Below are positions 1 through 8,351 of a stretch of 37,629 nucleotides of DNA, one piece after another. The stretch covers positions 1-37,629 of the forward strand of contig JAJXVO010000006.1 in the NCBI GenBank assembly GCA_021782105.1, written 5' to 3'. The DNA comes from a bacterium. Lineage in GTDB: Bacteria; Verrucomicrobiota; Verrucomicrobiia; Opitutales; Opitutaceae. The position numbers were made by a program, and so were the translations under genes. The notes beneath the pieces were generated by a model, which saw only the letters and a program-made list of their open reading frames with translations, ran no database searches and was not told where the DNA came from. Positions within the stretch are counted from its first letter, which is position 1. Every line of letters begins with the position of its first letter.

Positions 1-323
1 TCGTCGATGAGGGCGAGGAGTTCGCCGGCCTTGACGTCCTGGCCCTCGCGGAAGCGCACGCTGATCAGCTGACCGTCGACGCGGGGCTTGATGGTGACGG
101 TATTGAAGGCCGAAACGGTGCCGATGGCGTCGAGGAAAATGGGCGTATCGCGTTGGGCTACGGTGCCGGCGATCACGGACACGGCGGGGGCTGCGCCTCC
201 CCGCTGCGACTCTGCGCCGGGTCCGCGGACGTCCGGGGCTGTGCGCCGGACGTGGACGATCCAGACGAGGACAAGCAGGGCCGGGACGCCGAGATAAAGG
301 GACAGGCGGATACGTTTGTTCAT
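1..323 (-). CDS. RND efflux periplasmic adaptor (membrane fusion protein), N-terminal part
   Basis: This is the first 107 codons of a periplasmic adaptor of the HlyD/MdtA/AcrA type, cut by the window edge. It opens with a basic N-terminus and one hydrophobic segment (about residues 7-24) that anchors it in the inner membrane. A low-complexity Gly/Ala/Pro linker follows, then the first half of the barrel-sandwich (lipoyl-like) domain: the stretch reading [20 protein letters not shown], then [16 protein letters not shown], is the classic RND-adaptor signature. Such adaptors link an RND pump to a TolC-type channel. The pump gene should lie further along this strand, outside the window. A TetR gene ends 39 bp upstream on the same strand, so the two are probably cotranscribed and autoregulated. 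The family call is secure; the substrate is unknown. Confidence 0.88.
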   Translation of the reverse strand, partial: MNKRIRLSLYLGVPALLVLVWIVHVRRTAPDVRGPGAESQRGGAAPAVSVIAGTVAQRDTPIFLDAIGTVSAFNTVTIKPRVDGQLISVRFREGQDVKAGELLALID

Positions 324-362
324 GGACGGAAGGAGGAGAGGGCGGAGGAGGAACTAAGAAAG

Positions 363-983
363 TTACGACGGGGCGCCAGTGTGGATTGAGGATAAACCGC
401 CGAACAGTCCGGCAACGAACTCGGGGACCTGGGGGCGAACGTCGCCGAAGGGCTGGTTTGCGAGCATCCACGGCAGCACGAAGGGGGCGCTGGCGAGGTG
501 GACGAGCGTGGCGGCGCGGTCGAGGTCTGCCGACAAGGGACGGGCTTCGCTGAGGGTGGACAGGATGCGCGTCCTGGACTGCTCGAGCAGGGACAGGCGG
601 CTGGCGGGAGCCTCGCGGGAGACGATGAGCCCGAGCTCGAAGAGAAGCGGTTCCTCGACGATCTGGCGGCGGGTCTGATCGATGAGAGTGAGAAAGAGGG
701 CGGAGAGACGGGCGACGGGATTGGGAAGGGCGGCGGCGATGGCGTCATCGCAGGCGCGGAAGAGTGCGTTGCGCCCGTCCTCGACGACGGCGGTGGCGAT
801 GGCGAGTTTACCCGGATAGAAGCGGTAGAGATTGGCTGGGGACATCGAGCAGTCGTCGGCGATTTCGCGCATGGAGGTCTTCGCATAACCGAAGTGGGCA
901 AAGCGGGACCGGGCGGAGTTGACGATGCCGGGAGACTGTCGCAGCGGAGCGCTTGGGGCGTGAATCCTGAATGCTTCGTTCAT
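363..983 (-). CDS. TetR/AcrR-family transcriptional regulator
   Basis: A 206-residue TetR-family repressor. The N-terminal helix-turn-helix spans about residues 20-65: it starts with IVNSARSRFAHFGYAKTSMREIAD, and the recognition helix lies in the MSPANLYRFYPGKLAI region. The remaining 140 residues are the variable all-helical ligand-binding domain with its dimer interface. The gene lies directly upstream of the RND adaptor gene on the same strand. By analogy with AcrR and MexR-type loci it probably represses that efflux operon and itself. The 221 bp upstream separate it from the sugar-nucleotide operon and must hold the promoter; an AT-rich CATAAATAAT stretch sits immediately before the start codon. 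I could not find a convincing operator palindrome there. Confidence 0.9.
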   Translation of the reverse strand: MNEAFRIHAPSAPLRQSPGIVNSARSRFAHFGYAKTSMREIADDCSMSPANLYRFYPGKLAIATAVVEDGRNALFRACDDAIAAALPNPVARLSALFLTLIDQTRRQIVEEPLLFELGLIVSREAPASRLSLLEQSRTRILSTLSEARPLSADLDRAATLVHLASAPFVLPWMLANQPFGDVRPQVPEFVAGLFGGLSSIHTGAPS

Positions 984-1138
984 TATTTATGGCACGGGAG
1001 ACGGCGGGGCGCTCGGTTCGGTTTCAGAAGAGGCCGGTGACGAGACCGTGCGCGGAGCGGACAGGGGACACAAGACGCTGAAGCGCCGGTTCGCGACGTC
1101 CGGTGACGTTCATTCGTTAGAGATGCGACGAGAGCAAT

Positions 1139-1161
1139 GTCAGGCGTAATGGGAGCCTGAC
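1139..1161. repeat. 7-bp inverted repeat, possible weak terminator hairpin
   Basis: GTCAGGC and GCCTGAC form a perfect 7-bp inverted repeat separated by 9 nt. It lies about 45 bp beyond the stop codon of the 1103-residue sugar kinase/pyrophosphorylase gene. There is no T-run on either side, so it may only be an RNA 3'-end stabiliser or a Rho-associated hairpin. The rest of the 984-1204 spacer shows nothing recognisable. Confidence 0.3.
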
Positions 1162-1204
1162 GCGGTAGGGCGGAACGGAGCCTGGCTGTGTGCCGCCCGA
1201 TGGG

Positions 1205-4200
1205 CTAAGCGAAGGCGCACAGCGACTCGACGTGGGCTGCGGAACCGTCGCGGAGCCAGCCGTCGAGTTGGGATTGTTCCTTGAGCTGCTGACCGCGGGG
1301 GCGAGGGACGGCGAAGTATTGCACGGGAAGGTCGGGCAGGGAGGTCATGTCGCCCCAGAGTTTTTCAAACTGGGCGACGGGAAGAATATCCTCCTGGCCG
1401 TTGCCCCAGCGCCTCTTGACGTCCTTGAGCGTGACGTAGGTGGGGATGCGGGCTGCGAGGGCGCGGACGCCGCCTGCGACGCGTGCCTGGTCGGCCAGGG
1501 AGGCGCGATCGACGCCGAACAGGGCGAGCAGCCGGTCGATGCTGATCCAGATCGTGGCTGTATTGTAATAACTGAGACAGAACTCGTCTTCCTCGCGGGC
1601 GAGGGCGAGGCCCTCGACCAGGCGGAGCTGGCCGGCGACGCGGGCGAGGCCGCCGCCGCGGTCCTCGATGCGGCGGCGGATGACCTCTACGGAGAGGGCG
1701 GCGTCGCTGCGGATGTGGCGTCCGAGCAGATCGGCGTCGAGGCTGGCGCCCAGGGTGTCGATATTGTGAAGCAGGAGGTGGTCGAGTGAGGGCTGAGCGC
1801 GGAGGAGGGCTTCGAGCGTTCCGTTGAGCAGAAGGTTGGCGACCTCGTACCAATGCCCGACGGGGTGCAGGCATTGAAGGGGCAAGTTGTCGGTGTAATC
1901 GCTGGCCTGGCCGGTGGACTGGGCCCACTCGAGGAGCGCCTTTTGGAGGCTGAGGCGCATCTTTTCCTTCTGCAGATCGAGGCGCTGGTGCGGCATTTCC
2001 TCGAAGGCGAAGCGAAGGTCGCGGGCCATGGGCACGAGCCGGAGTCCGATCGAGCGACCCGGCGAGAGGATGACGCGGCCGGGGTAGCCGAAATTCCGAT
2101 GGCCTTCCAGGAAGGCCGCGGTGGCGTCGTGGGTGAGGTGACTGGTGGTGAAGATATGGGTGACGGGCGTGCCGGCGGCGCGGGAGGCGGCGAGGCTTTT
2201 GGCGAGGTGGGTCTCGACGAAACTGCGGTGGCGGCCGGCGAGGCGGGCGAAGGGGTGCAGGGCCTTGACGGTGCCGGCGCCCTGGGTCCAGCGGCTGCCG
2301 GCCCCGGCGGCGAGGGTGACGACGGCGGCGCGGCCGGAGCGCAGGGCGGCGAGTCCGATTTGAGCGGCCTCGGGGTCGGGTTGATAGGCGGCCACGACAT
2401 CGCCGGGACGCACATCTTCCACGGCGGTGCTGGAGGGGAGACGGTTATGGGCGAGCCCGATGCGGCCTGCGAGCAGGTCCTGGCGTATCCGCTCGTGTTG
2501 GACGGAATCGAAGCCGTTTTTTTCGAGGAGCTCGGCCAGGGTCGCGCGGGAGGCGTCTCCGTCGGCGGCGGGTGGGGGGAAGATTCGCTGGACGAGCGCG
2601 GAGGCGAGGGGGCGGGACTGATTGAAGAGCTGTCGCGCGGAAAAGCGGTCCATCTCGGAGCGCACTGCGCGGGGGAGTTGGCGGGGGTCGTGGCGGAGCC
2701 AGCGGGGCACCATGAAAAGGTAGTATTCGGGCGACAGAAGCGCGTCGGAGCCGGTCAGCAGGGCGGCCTGGGAGCCGCGTTCATTGATCTCGAAGTCGTA
2801 GACGACGGGATCCATGGCGAAGGGCAGCGCGTGTTCGAGGGATGCCTTGGTGCGGCGCATGATCGCGAGGATCGTGTCGGCGGCCTCGGTTCGGCGGCTG
2901 GGATCGACCCAGAAACCCATGCCTCCTCCGGACATGCCGCCGAGCATGATGAAGCCGCGGTAGTCGGAACCCAGGGCCGTGCTGATTTCGGCGATGAGGC
3001 GTTCGGTGTAGGCGTTGCTGGCCCAGGGGATGATCTGCTGGAGGGGACCGAGAAAATTGCGCGTCGTGAGCTGGGCGACGCGGGCGACGTCGCCGGCCTT
3101 CAGGGCGGAGACGATGTCGGCGAGAATCTGCTGGGCCTCCTGACGGGCGTGCCATTCGCGCTGGAGCTTCAGGAGATATTTTTCGGTGACCATCTCGAGG
3201 ATGGGGCCGACGTTCTGGCTCATGCCGACGTGGACGAGGATGAGGGATGCCTGCAACTGGCGGCGGGTGTCGGGCGAACTATCGGCGGGGCCGAACAGGG
3301 TGTGCCGTGGAAGGAGGCGGCCGCGGCTGATGCCAAACTCGCTGTCTCCGGCGCGGGCGAGTTCGCCCTGGATTAGCTTGATGCCGGGCCAGACGCCGCC
3401 GCTGTCCTGCCAACCTCCTCCGGAGCCGCCGAGCCACTCTCCGAGGATGGCGCGGCTGGCGATGGTGCGGCGTTCGTCCTCGTCGAGACCGCCGGTGAGG
3501 GCGGCGACCTGGCCGGTGGCGCGCATGCAGAGGGCGACGAGGCAACCGAGGAGATTGGTGGAGACGGCGAGCCGGGAGCCTTTCGGAATGTCGCGCACCT
3601 GGCTCGCGATCTCGAGCCCCTGACCGGGGCCCACGAGGCGGGACAGGACCTCGGTCAGGTCGTGGCCGGAGCCCTCCATGCCCGGGGGCACGATGCCGGC
3701 GGCGATGACGGCGGCCTTGAGCAGGCCGAGGTAGTCCTTGGCGAAATCGAAGACCTCGTCGATGGTGCGCACGTCGGCGGTGGCGCCGAGGTCGATGCTG
3801 GTGAGCCGGAGCACGGGGTCGCCGATGACGCGGAGGAAACCACAGACGGGCGGCTTGGGCTCGCGGTCGCGTCCGTGGACGCCGAGGTCGACGGACAGAT
3901 TGAGGACCTTGGCGCCCTCGGGGTAATCCATCCCGAGGAAAAAGATGTCGCTCCAGGCTGCGTGGGAGAGATCGAGGCGCACGGCGGTCTCCTCTCGGAG
4001 CACGGGCATGAGTCCGTCGGGGCCCGGGGTCGTCATTTCGCGGCGGATACGCAGCGGATAATCGAGCGGGTGTCCGGTGCGAAACATCCACTGGTTACCG
4101 CGCACCTGGCGGACCGTGCGCTGGACCTGATGGGCGAGGGTCTTGAAGGCGAGGCCGGAATAGGCGGCGGCGAGCGCGCTGCTGAGAGGGTCGGAGGAGC

Positions 4201-4516
4201 CGTGGCGCTGCTGGTGGGCGAGGTAGACCGAGATGGCCTCCTCGTAGCGGCGGTCCATGGCGAGCCGGTGGCCTTCGAAGGGAATTGAGCCCTCGGCGTC
4301 GGACGGGAAGTGGCGAGGCAGGAAATAGCGGTGGAGGGCGGCGAGGCAGAACACGGCTCGGACGCGGTGATAGAAATTCCCGGGGCCGTGGCGGTAGGCT
4401 TCGAGATCCGAGGCGAGGCGTTCGAGGCCGGCGCGATCTGCCTGGAGACAGAGGGATTCGAAGCCTGCGTTGTCGGCCGAAGTGCCTTCGACGAGGGCGG
4501 TGAGAGTCGTATCCAC
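1205..4516 (-). CDS. Bifunctional GHMP-family sugar kinase / UDPGP-type sugar-1-phosphate nucleotidyltransferase
   Basis: A 1103-residue fusion with two recognisable catalytic halves. The N-terminal half resembles the GHMP kinases of the L-fucokinase/Fkp group. Its motifs are VRLDLSHAAWSD (about 179-190), AKVLNLSVDL (202-211), the ATP loop IPKGSRLAVSTNLLG (310-324, where fucokinases usually have GSGLGTSS), GGGWQDSGGVWPGIKL (366-381) and the glycine-rich GGMSGGGMGF (526-535). PVVYDFEINERG (about 570) also occurs in fucokinases. The C-terminal half resembles UDP-sugar pyrophosphorylases (UDPGP family): VVTLAAGAGSRW (732-743), HPVGHWYEVANLLLNGT (884-900), HNIDTLGASLD (917-927) and YYNTATIWIS (about 985). 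Together they would phosphorylate a free sugar and activate the sugar-1-phosphate with a nucleotide. This is the reverse domain order to Bacteroides Fkp. The start is GTG, 20 bp after the GalU-like gene. The substrate is unknown. Confidence 0.8.
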   Translation of the reverse strand: MDTTLTALVEGTSADNAGFESLCLQADRAGLERLASDLEAYRHGPGNFYHRVRAVFCLAALHRYFLPRHFPSDAEGSIPFEGHRLAMDRRYEEAISVYLAHQQRHGSSDPLSSALAAAYSGLAFKTLAHQVQRTVRQVRGNQWMFRTGHPLDYPLRIRREMTTPGPDGLMPVLREETAVRLDLSHAAWSDIFFLGMDYPEGAKVLNLSVDLGVHGRDREPKPPVCGFLRVIGDPVLRLTSIDLGATADVRTIDEVFDFAKDYLGLLKAAVIAAGIVPPGMEGSGHDLTEVLSRLVGPGQGLEIASQVRDIPKGSRLAVSTNLLGCLVALCMRATGQVAALTGGLDEDERRTIASRAILGEWLGGSGGGWQDSGGVWPGIKLIQGELARAGDSEFGISRGRLLPRHTLFGPADSSPDTRRQLQASLILVHVGMSQNVGPILEMVTEKYLLKLQREWHARQEAQQILADIVSALKAGDVARVAQLTTRNFLGPLQQIIPWASNAYTERLIAEISTALGSDYRGFIMLGGMSGGGMGFWVDPSRRTEAADTILAIMRRTKASLEHALPFAMDPVVYDFEINERGSQAALLTGSDALLSPEYYLFMVPRWLRHDPRQLPRAVRSEMDRFSARQLFNQSRPLASALVQRIFPPPAADGDASRATLAELLEKNGFDSVQHERIRQDLLAGRIGLAHNRLPSSTAVEDVRPGDVVAAYQPDPEAAQIGLAALRSGRAAVVTLAAGAGSRWTQGAGTVKALHPFARLAGRHRSFVETHLAKSLAASRAAGTPVTHIFTTSHLTHDATAAFLEGHRNFGYPGRVILSPGRSIGLRLVPMARDLRFAFEEMPHQRLDLQKEKMRLSLQKALLEWAQSTGQASDYTDNLPLQCLHPVGHWYEVANLLLNGTLEALLRAQPSLDHLLLHNIDTLGASLDADLLGRHIRSDAALSVEVIRRRIEDRGGGLARVAGQLRLVEGLALAREEDEFCLSYYNTATIWISIDRLLALFGVDRASLADQARVAGGVRALAARIPTYVTLKDVKRRWGNGQEDILPVAQFEKLWGDMTSLPDLPVQYFAVPRPRGQQLKEQSQLDGWLRDGSAAHVESLCAFA

Positions 4517-4536
4517 GGGAGCGCTTGGTTCCGGCT

Positions 4537-5394
4537 TCAGCGGCGGGCGCTGGAATCGGCGGCGAGTTCCTCGGCGAGCACGGCGAGGACCTCCTCGCGC
4601 GCGGCTCCGTTCAAGCCGAGGGCGATCTGGGCGCGCAGCAGGCCGAAGGGGGCTTCAAGATCGGCGCGGCGACCCGCGATTTCGAGTGCGAGGTATTTCT
4701 CCCGCTGGGCGAGACGGGCGAGGGAGGGGGACAGGCCGATGCGGCCGTCTCCGGCATCGAGCAGGGCGTTTTCGAGCAGCTCGAAGATCACGGGGTTGAG
4801 CAGGTGCATGCCGAAGAAACAGAGATAATGGCCTCTGCGCAGGCCAGGCACGACGCACTGTTGCTCGGCGACGGTGGGCGTGGGTTTTTCGATGACGTTC
4901 TCGATTTGATAGAGGCCCTTGCCTCCGGGGAGGAGGGAGCCTGCGACGGTGCCGTAGAAAGGCAGGAGACTCTCGTGGGTGGACTGCACGGCGGACAGGC
5001 AGCAGCGCTCCTCGGCGCCGACCTCGAGGAGCTGGCGGGTGCAGCTGGTCTGGGCGCGGCTCACGTAGAGGTGATCGCAGACCTGCAGGAGGAACGGTTC
5101 ACCGTCCACGAAATCGCGGCCGCAGAGCACAGCGTGGCCGTAGCCGAGGGGAACGGGTTGTTCGACGAAGACCAGGTGATTCTCGAAAGCCTCGAGCACG
5201 GACTGGTAGGCGGGGCGGTCGCCTGGGGCGAGCACAAGCCCGACCTTTTCGATGCCGGCGTCGAGCAGCTCGGTGAGAATGATTGCGAGTGCGGGCTTGG
5301 ACGTGCCGTCGCGGTCGGTGAGCGACTGGAGGGGCAGGCGGCGCTGGCGTGGACCGGCCGCCGTGATCAGAGCTTTTCGGATTTTGGAGGCCAT
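4537..5394 (-). CDS. GalU-like sugar-1-phosphate nucleotidyltransferase
   Basis: A 285-residue nucleotidyltransferase related to UTP-glucose-1-phosphate uridylyltransferase (GalU). The core reads KALITAAG, LLDAGIEKVGLVLAPGD, VPLGYGHAVLCGRDFV, PFLLQVCDHLYVS, ENVIEKPTP and YLCFFGMHLLNPVIFELL, which matches the order of the GalU Rossmann-like fold, metal Asp and sugar-binding elements. The canonical nucleotide loop GxGTRxxPxxK is replaced by GPRQRRLPLQ, with a Lys about 12 residues further on (GTSKPAL), so it belongs to a divergent subgroup. The ATG at 5394 was chosen because it places MASKIRKALITAAG at the position where GalU proteins begin; an upstream in-frame ATG at 5529 would overlap the divergent GntR gene. 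It is the first gene of a two-gene operon with the kinase/pyrophosphorylase fusion. Confidence 0.82.
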   Translation of the reverse strand: MASKIRKALITAAGPRQRRLPLQSLTDRDGTSKPALAIILTELLDAGIEKVGLVLAPGDRPAYQSVLEAFENHLVFVEQPVPLGYGHAVLCGRDFVDGEPFLLQVCDHLYVSRAQTSCTRQLLEVGAEERCCLSAVQSTHESLLPFYGTVAGSLLPGGKGLYQIENVIEKPTPTVAEQQCVVPGLRRGHYLCFFGMHLLNPVIFELLENALLDAGDGRIGLSPSLARLAQREKYLALEIAGRRADLEAPFGLLRAQIALGLNGAAREEVLAVLAEELAADSSARR

Positions 5395-5491
5395 GCGAAC
5401 GGGGGCGACCAAGGTGCCTCGCCTCAAGCCGCGTCTGCAAGCCGTTTTCGGGCGGATGGAAAGTCGAATTCGGCCACGTTTGAATTTCGAA

Positions 5492-5519
5492 TTGACGAAC
5501 CGTATTACTGAAGTAATAC
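5492..5519 (+). promoter_or_regulatory. Promoter with perfect palindromic operator for the GntR/ABC operon
   Basis: TTGACG (5492-5497) is a good -35 element. Sixteen bases later TAATAC (5514-5519) can act as -10. The -10 lies inside an 18-bp perfect inverted repeat, GTATTACT-GA-AGTAATAC (5502-5519). An AT-rich dyad overlapping the -10 just before a YtrA-type GntR gene is the usual autoregulatory arrangement, so I infer this is the operator of that repressor. The divergent GalU-like gene starts about 110 bp away on the other strand and could also be affected. Confidence 0.7.
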
Positions 5520-5540
5520 ACAGTGACACACAAGCCAGCC

Positions 5541-5936
5541 ATGCCTCCGGTTCTTGTCATCGATCACCACAACGGCGTGCCCGCGTACCGGCAGCTGATG
5601 GATCAGATCAAGTTCCAGATTGCGGCGGGGGTATTGAAGCCTGGGGAGGAGATGGAGTCGACGCGTGCGCTGTCGGCTTCGTTGTCGCTGAATCCGATGA
5701 CGATCAGCAAGGCGTATGGTCTGCTCGAGCGGGAGGGCGTGCTCGAGCGGCGGCGCGGCCAGACGCTCACGGTACGGGCGGCGGAGGGCGGCCAGGCGGC
5801 GGCGGCGCGCGCGGAGGTCCTGCGCAAGGCGCTCGAGGCGGCGGCGACGACGGCGAGGCAGCTCGGCGTGAGCGACGGGGAGGCCCTGCGACTTTTCAAG
5901 GAAACCCTCAATGCACACCAGCATGAACACGACTGA
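5541..5936 (+). CDS. GntR-family regulator, YtrA subfamily
   Basis: A 131-residue regulator (ATG at 5541) with the short architecture of the YtrA subfamily: an N-terminal winged helix-turn-helix followed by only about 50 residues of helical dimerisation tail, with no large effector domain. HHNGVPAYRQLMDQIKFQI opens the winged helix, STRALSASLSLNPMTISKAYGLLEREG is the recognition region, and VLERRRGQTLTV is the wing. An upstream GTG at 5523 is in frame but lies 4 bp from the predicted -10, so ATG 5541 is preferred. YtrA-type repressors normally control the ABC transporter genes that follow them, as here. The gene overlaps the ATPase gene by 26 bp. Confidence 0.9.
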   Translation: MPPVLVIDHHNGVPAYRQLMDQIKFQIAAGVLKPGEEMESTRALSASLSLNPMTISKAYGLLEREGVLERRRGQTLTVRAAEGGQAAAARAEVLRKALEAAATTARQLGVSDGEALRLFKETLNAHQHEHD

Positions 5937-6837
5937 CACCCTGACCGAGGTGCGCCCGGTGGTGGCGCGCAATGTGACCAAACGTTATGGCCGGCACACG
6001 GCCCTGAAAGGCCTGACACTCGACCTGCCCGAGGGGCGGGTGGTGGGCCTGCTCGGGCGCAACGGGGCGGGGAAATCGACCCTGCTCAACCTGGCCAGCG
6101 GACTGATCCTGCCCAGCGAAGGCACGATCGAGACGCTGGGTGTTCCGACGGTGGATCTCGACACCCCGCAGCTCACGCGTCTGGGCGTGGTGCAGCAGGA
6201 GGGGCGGTGCATCGAGTGGATGACCGTTCGGCAGCACCTGGATTTCAACGCCTCGTTTTACCCGGGGTGGGATCGCGATCTGGAGCGGCGGTTGACCGAG
6301 GCGCTGGAGGTCGATCCGAAGCGCCGGATTGCTGAGCTGAGTCCCGGAGATCGTCAGAAGGTGGGAATCCTCCTGGGCGTGTGCCACCGCCCCTCGCTGC
6401 TCCTGCTCGACGAGCCCGCGGGGGCGCTGGATCCGATCGTGCGCATGCAGCTGCTGGACGTGCTGCTCGAGCGGCTCCGGGACGACGGGTGCACGATGGT
6501 GATCTCCTCGCACCTGCTCAGCGACGTGGAGAAGATCGTCGACTGGGTGATCGCGCTTGATGCGGGCGAACTTGTGGAGAATGCGGCCTATGACGAGCTG
6601 CAGGAGAGTTTCGCCGAGTGGACCGTGCTGCCCCGGCGGGGCGAGCTTCCGGGGCAATTCGACGAGCCCTATGTCCTGAGCCGGGAGGGCAACTGGCGTC
6701 AGGCGGTGATGCGGGTGCGCACCGCGGAGCCCGACGCCGCCGCGCGCTTCGCTGAGCGGCACGACGTCGAGGTGCGGTCGCGCCCGCTGAACCTGGAGGA
6801 GATGTTTCCGCTGATCACCCGCAAGAGGACGACGTGA
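5911..6837 (+). CDS. ABC transporter ATP-binding protein (YtrB-like)
   Basis: A 308-residue ABC ATPase with all the expected motifs: Walker A GRNGAGKST (about 49-57), Q-loop in VVQQEG, a signature variant LSPGDRQKV (143-151), Walker B LLLLDEP (163-169), the D-loop GALD, and a switch His in VISSHLL. The 90-residue C-terminal extension is typical of drug- or peptide-export ATPases that pair with separate membrane subunits. ATG 5911 is preferred over ATG 5923 because AAGGAA lies 7 nt before it. The gene overlaps the repressor gene upstream, and its stop overlaps the GTG of the next gene (GTGA), so translation is probably coupled. It should drive the large membrane proteins encoded downstream. 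The substrate is unknown; YtrA/YtrB-type systems often respond to cell-envelope antibiotics. Confidence 0.93.
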   Translation: MHTSMNTTDTLTEVRPVVARNVTKRYGRHTALKGLTLDLPEGRVVGLLGRNGAGKSTLLNLASGLILPSEGTIETLGVPTVDLDTPQLTRLGVVQQEGRCIEWMTVRQHLDFNASFYPGWDRDLERRLTEALEVDPKRRIAELSPGDRQKVGILLGVCHRPSLLLLDEPAGALDPIVRMQLLDVLLERLRDDGCTMVISSHLLSDVEKIVDWVIALDAGELVENAAYDELQESFAEWTVLPRRGELPGQFDEPYVLSREGNWRQAVMRVRTAEPDAAARFAERHDVEVRSRPLNLEEMFPLITRKRTT

Positions 6838-8330
6838 ATCTCCGAACCTATTTCAAGATCCTGCGCCCCACGGACGTCGCCGCTTTTGCGGGCGTCGAGG
6901 TCCTTTTGGGCTGGGTACTCCTACACGCGGCATTTCCGTCGCATCCGGAAGTGATACGGCTGCTGATGTGCCTGGTGGTCGCGCCGTTGGTCGTCGGTCG
7001 GGGTCTGCTCTGGCCGCTCGAATACGTCCTACATCAGGGAGGGTGTGCGTGGATGCCCGGCGTCGATCGTGCGTTCTTGCGAGTCCATGCCGTGGCATTT
7101 GTGAGCGCGGCGGTGCTGCTGACGGGCGTCTGTGCGTGGGGACTGCCCGGGCATTCGGTCGCCCTTTCGGCGGGGATGGTCGTCACGCTGCTGGCCTTGC
7201 CTCTGTATTTCGAGCGTGGGTCCTCGCGGTGGTTCGATTCGTGGCGCATGGGAGCGGTGGCCTTGAATGCGGTTGCGGCGGCCTGCGTGCTCGATCTGGA
7301 CCGCGAGACGCAGACGGTCGTTGGTCTGGCGATCTTTTCCGTTTCGATCGTCGTCGCCGTTCGGGGCTTCCGCCACTGCTTCGACCGCAGGCGTGTCCTC
7401 GCGCGGGGACGGCGACCGTACGTGCACTACCAGATGCTGGTCATGGCGGCGCTGGAACTGAGGCGGGCGGCGGGCGTCCTGGTGCGGCGGAGAAAGGGCG
7501 CGTCGTCAGCATCGCAATCGTGGCCGCAGGAGCCCGTGGACGACTCGCTTTGGTTGTGGCTGAAGACGCTGTTCTGTATCCGTTTCGGGAATACCAAACG
7601 CGCGGTGAAAGGCTTCCTGGCGAGCGCGCTGATTTTCGGACCGGTGTTCGTGCTGGTCGGTGGTGGCCTGCCGCTGTTGAATCCGCAGGGGAGCCACGAG
7701 GGACTGAGGCGCGGGTTTGAGGCTCTGCGGACCGGGGGGCTCGCCATCCATCTTGGAGACTCGATCCGAGGAACGCTCGAACAGATGTACCTGGTGCTTG
7801 GTTTCGTGGTGGCCCAGATGAGCAGCACCGCACTTCCCCGCCTCCGCCTGCCGGTTTCTCGTCGTCGCTATGCCGACTACGCCTGCATGTTCTCGTTGTC
7901 GATCTGCGCGGTGTTGCTGGCGGCGTTCTTTCTCTCGGCCAGTGCGACGCTCCTTGGCGTCGATGCGTTGGTCGAGGGCTCGCCCCACCTGGCGGTCCTG
8001 TATCCCTTCGCGCTCATCACGCTGCTGATACTCTCCGCGCTGCCGATCGCGTTGGCCCTTGGGGCGGGAATTCGGCTCGCCCTGGCGAACCTCACAAGCC
8101 GGCTGGCCTATTACGTTCCGCTTGTCTCGATCGGGATCGCGATGTCTGTGGCTGCGCTGATGGCTACCCTGCCGCTCCAGTTCGAGAAACAGGACGGTCT
8201 GGCATTTCTCGTGGCCTGGGCGGTGTTCGGTGGAGGAATTGGAGCCTGGGCGTATCGCGCGGTTCTGCGCAGGGATTTCCGGGTGGCCGACCTCACTGTC
8301 ATCGAAACGAGATCGGGACGCATGATTTGA
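6834..8330 (+). CDS. Large polytopic membrane protein, putative ABC permease subunit (copy 1)
   Basis: A 498-residue integral membrane protein with roughly twelve hydrophobic segments: six in residues 14-175, a polar cytoplasmic loop of about 70 residues rich in Arg and Lys (about 180-255), then about six more. The GTG start overlaps the ATPase stop by 4 nt, so it is almost certainly the membrane partner of that ATPase. It begins MNLRTYFKILRP, almost the same as the next gene product, and both carry an RGF...FDRR.V.AR motif after the sixth segment, so the two are paralogues. I do not recognise a named family; the size and layout recall ABC-2-type permeases fused or expanded to twelve helices. 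Assignment as a permease rests mainly on context. Confidence 0.75.
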   Translation: MNLRTYFKILRPTDVAAFAGVEVLLGWVLLHAAFPSHPEVIRLLMCLVVAPLVVGRGLLWPLEYVLHQGGCAWMPGVDRAFLRVHAVAFVSAAVLLTGVCAWGLPGHSVALSAGMVVTLLALPLYFERGSSRWFDSWRMGAVALNAVAAACVLDLDRETQTVVGLAIFSVSIVVAVRGFRHCFDRRRVLARGRRPYVHYQMLVMAALELRRAAGVLVRRRKGASSASQSWPQEPVDDSLWLWLKTLFCIRFGNTKRAVKGFLASALIFGPVFVLVGGGLPLLNPQGSHEGLRRGFEALRTGGLAIHLGDSIRGTLEQMYLVLGFVVAQMSSTALPRLRLPVSRRRYADYACMFSLSICAVLLAAFFLSASATLLGVDALVEGSPHLAVLYPFALITLLILSALPIALALGAGIRLALANLTSRLAYYVPLVSIGIAMSVAALMATLPLQFEKQDGLAFLVAWAVFGGGIGAWAYRAVLRRDFRVADLTVIETRSGRMI

Positions 8331-8351
8331 CATGAGAACGCACCCGCAGCC

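Noticed and set aside
1853-3376. 507-codon plus-strand open frame
   Set aside because: It is antisense to the sugar kinase/pyrophosphorylase fusion, with a Gly/Ala/Glu-rich composition that is typical of the complement of GC-rich coding DNA. The minus-strand frame carries clear motifs.
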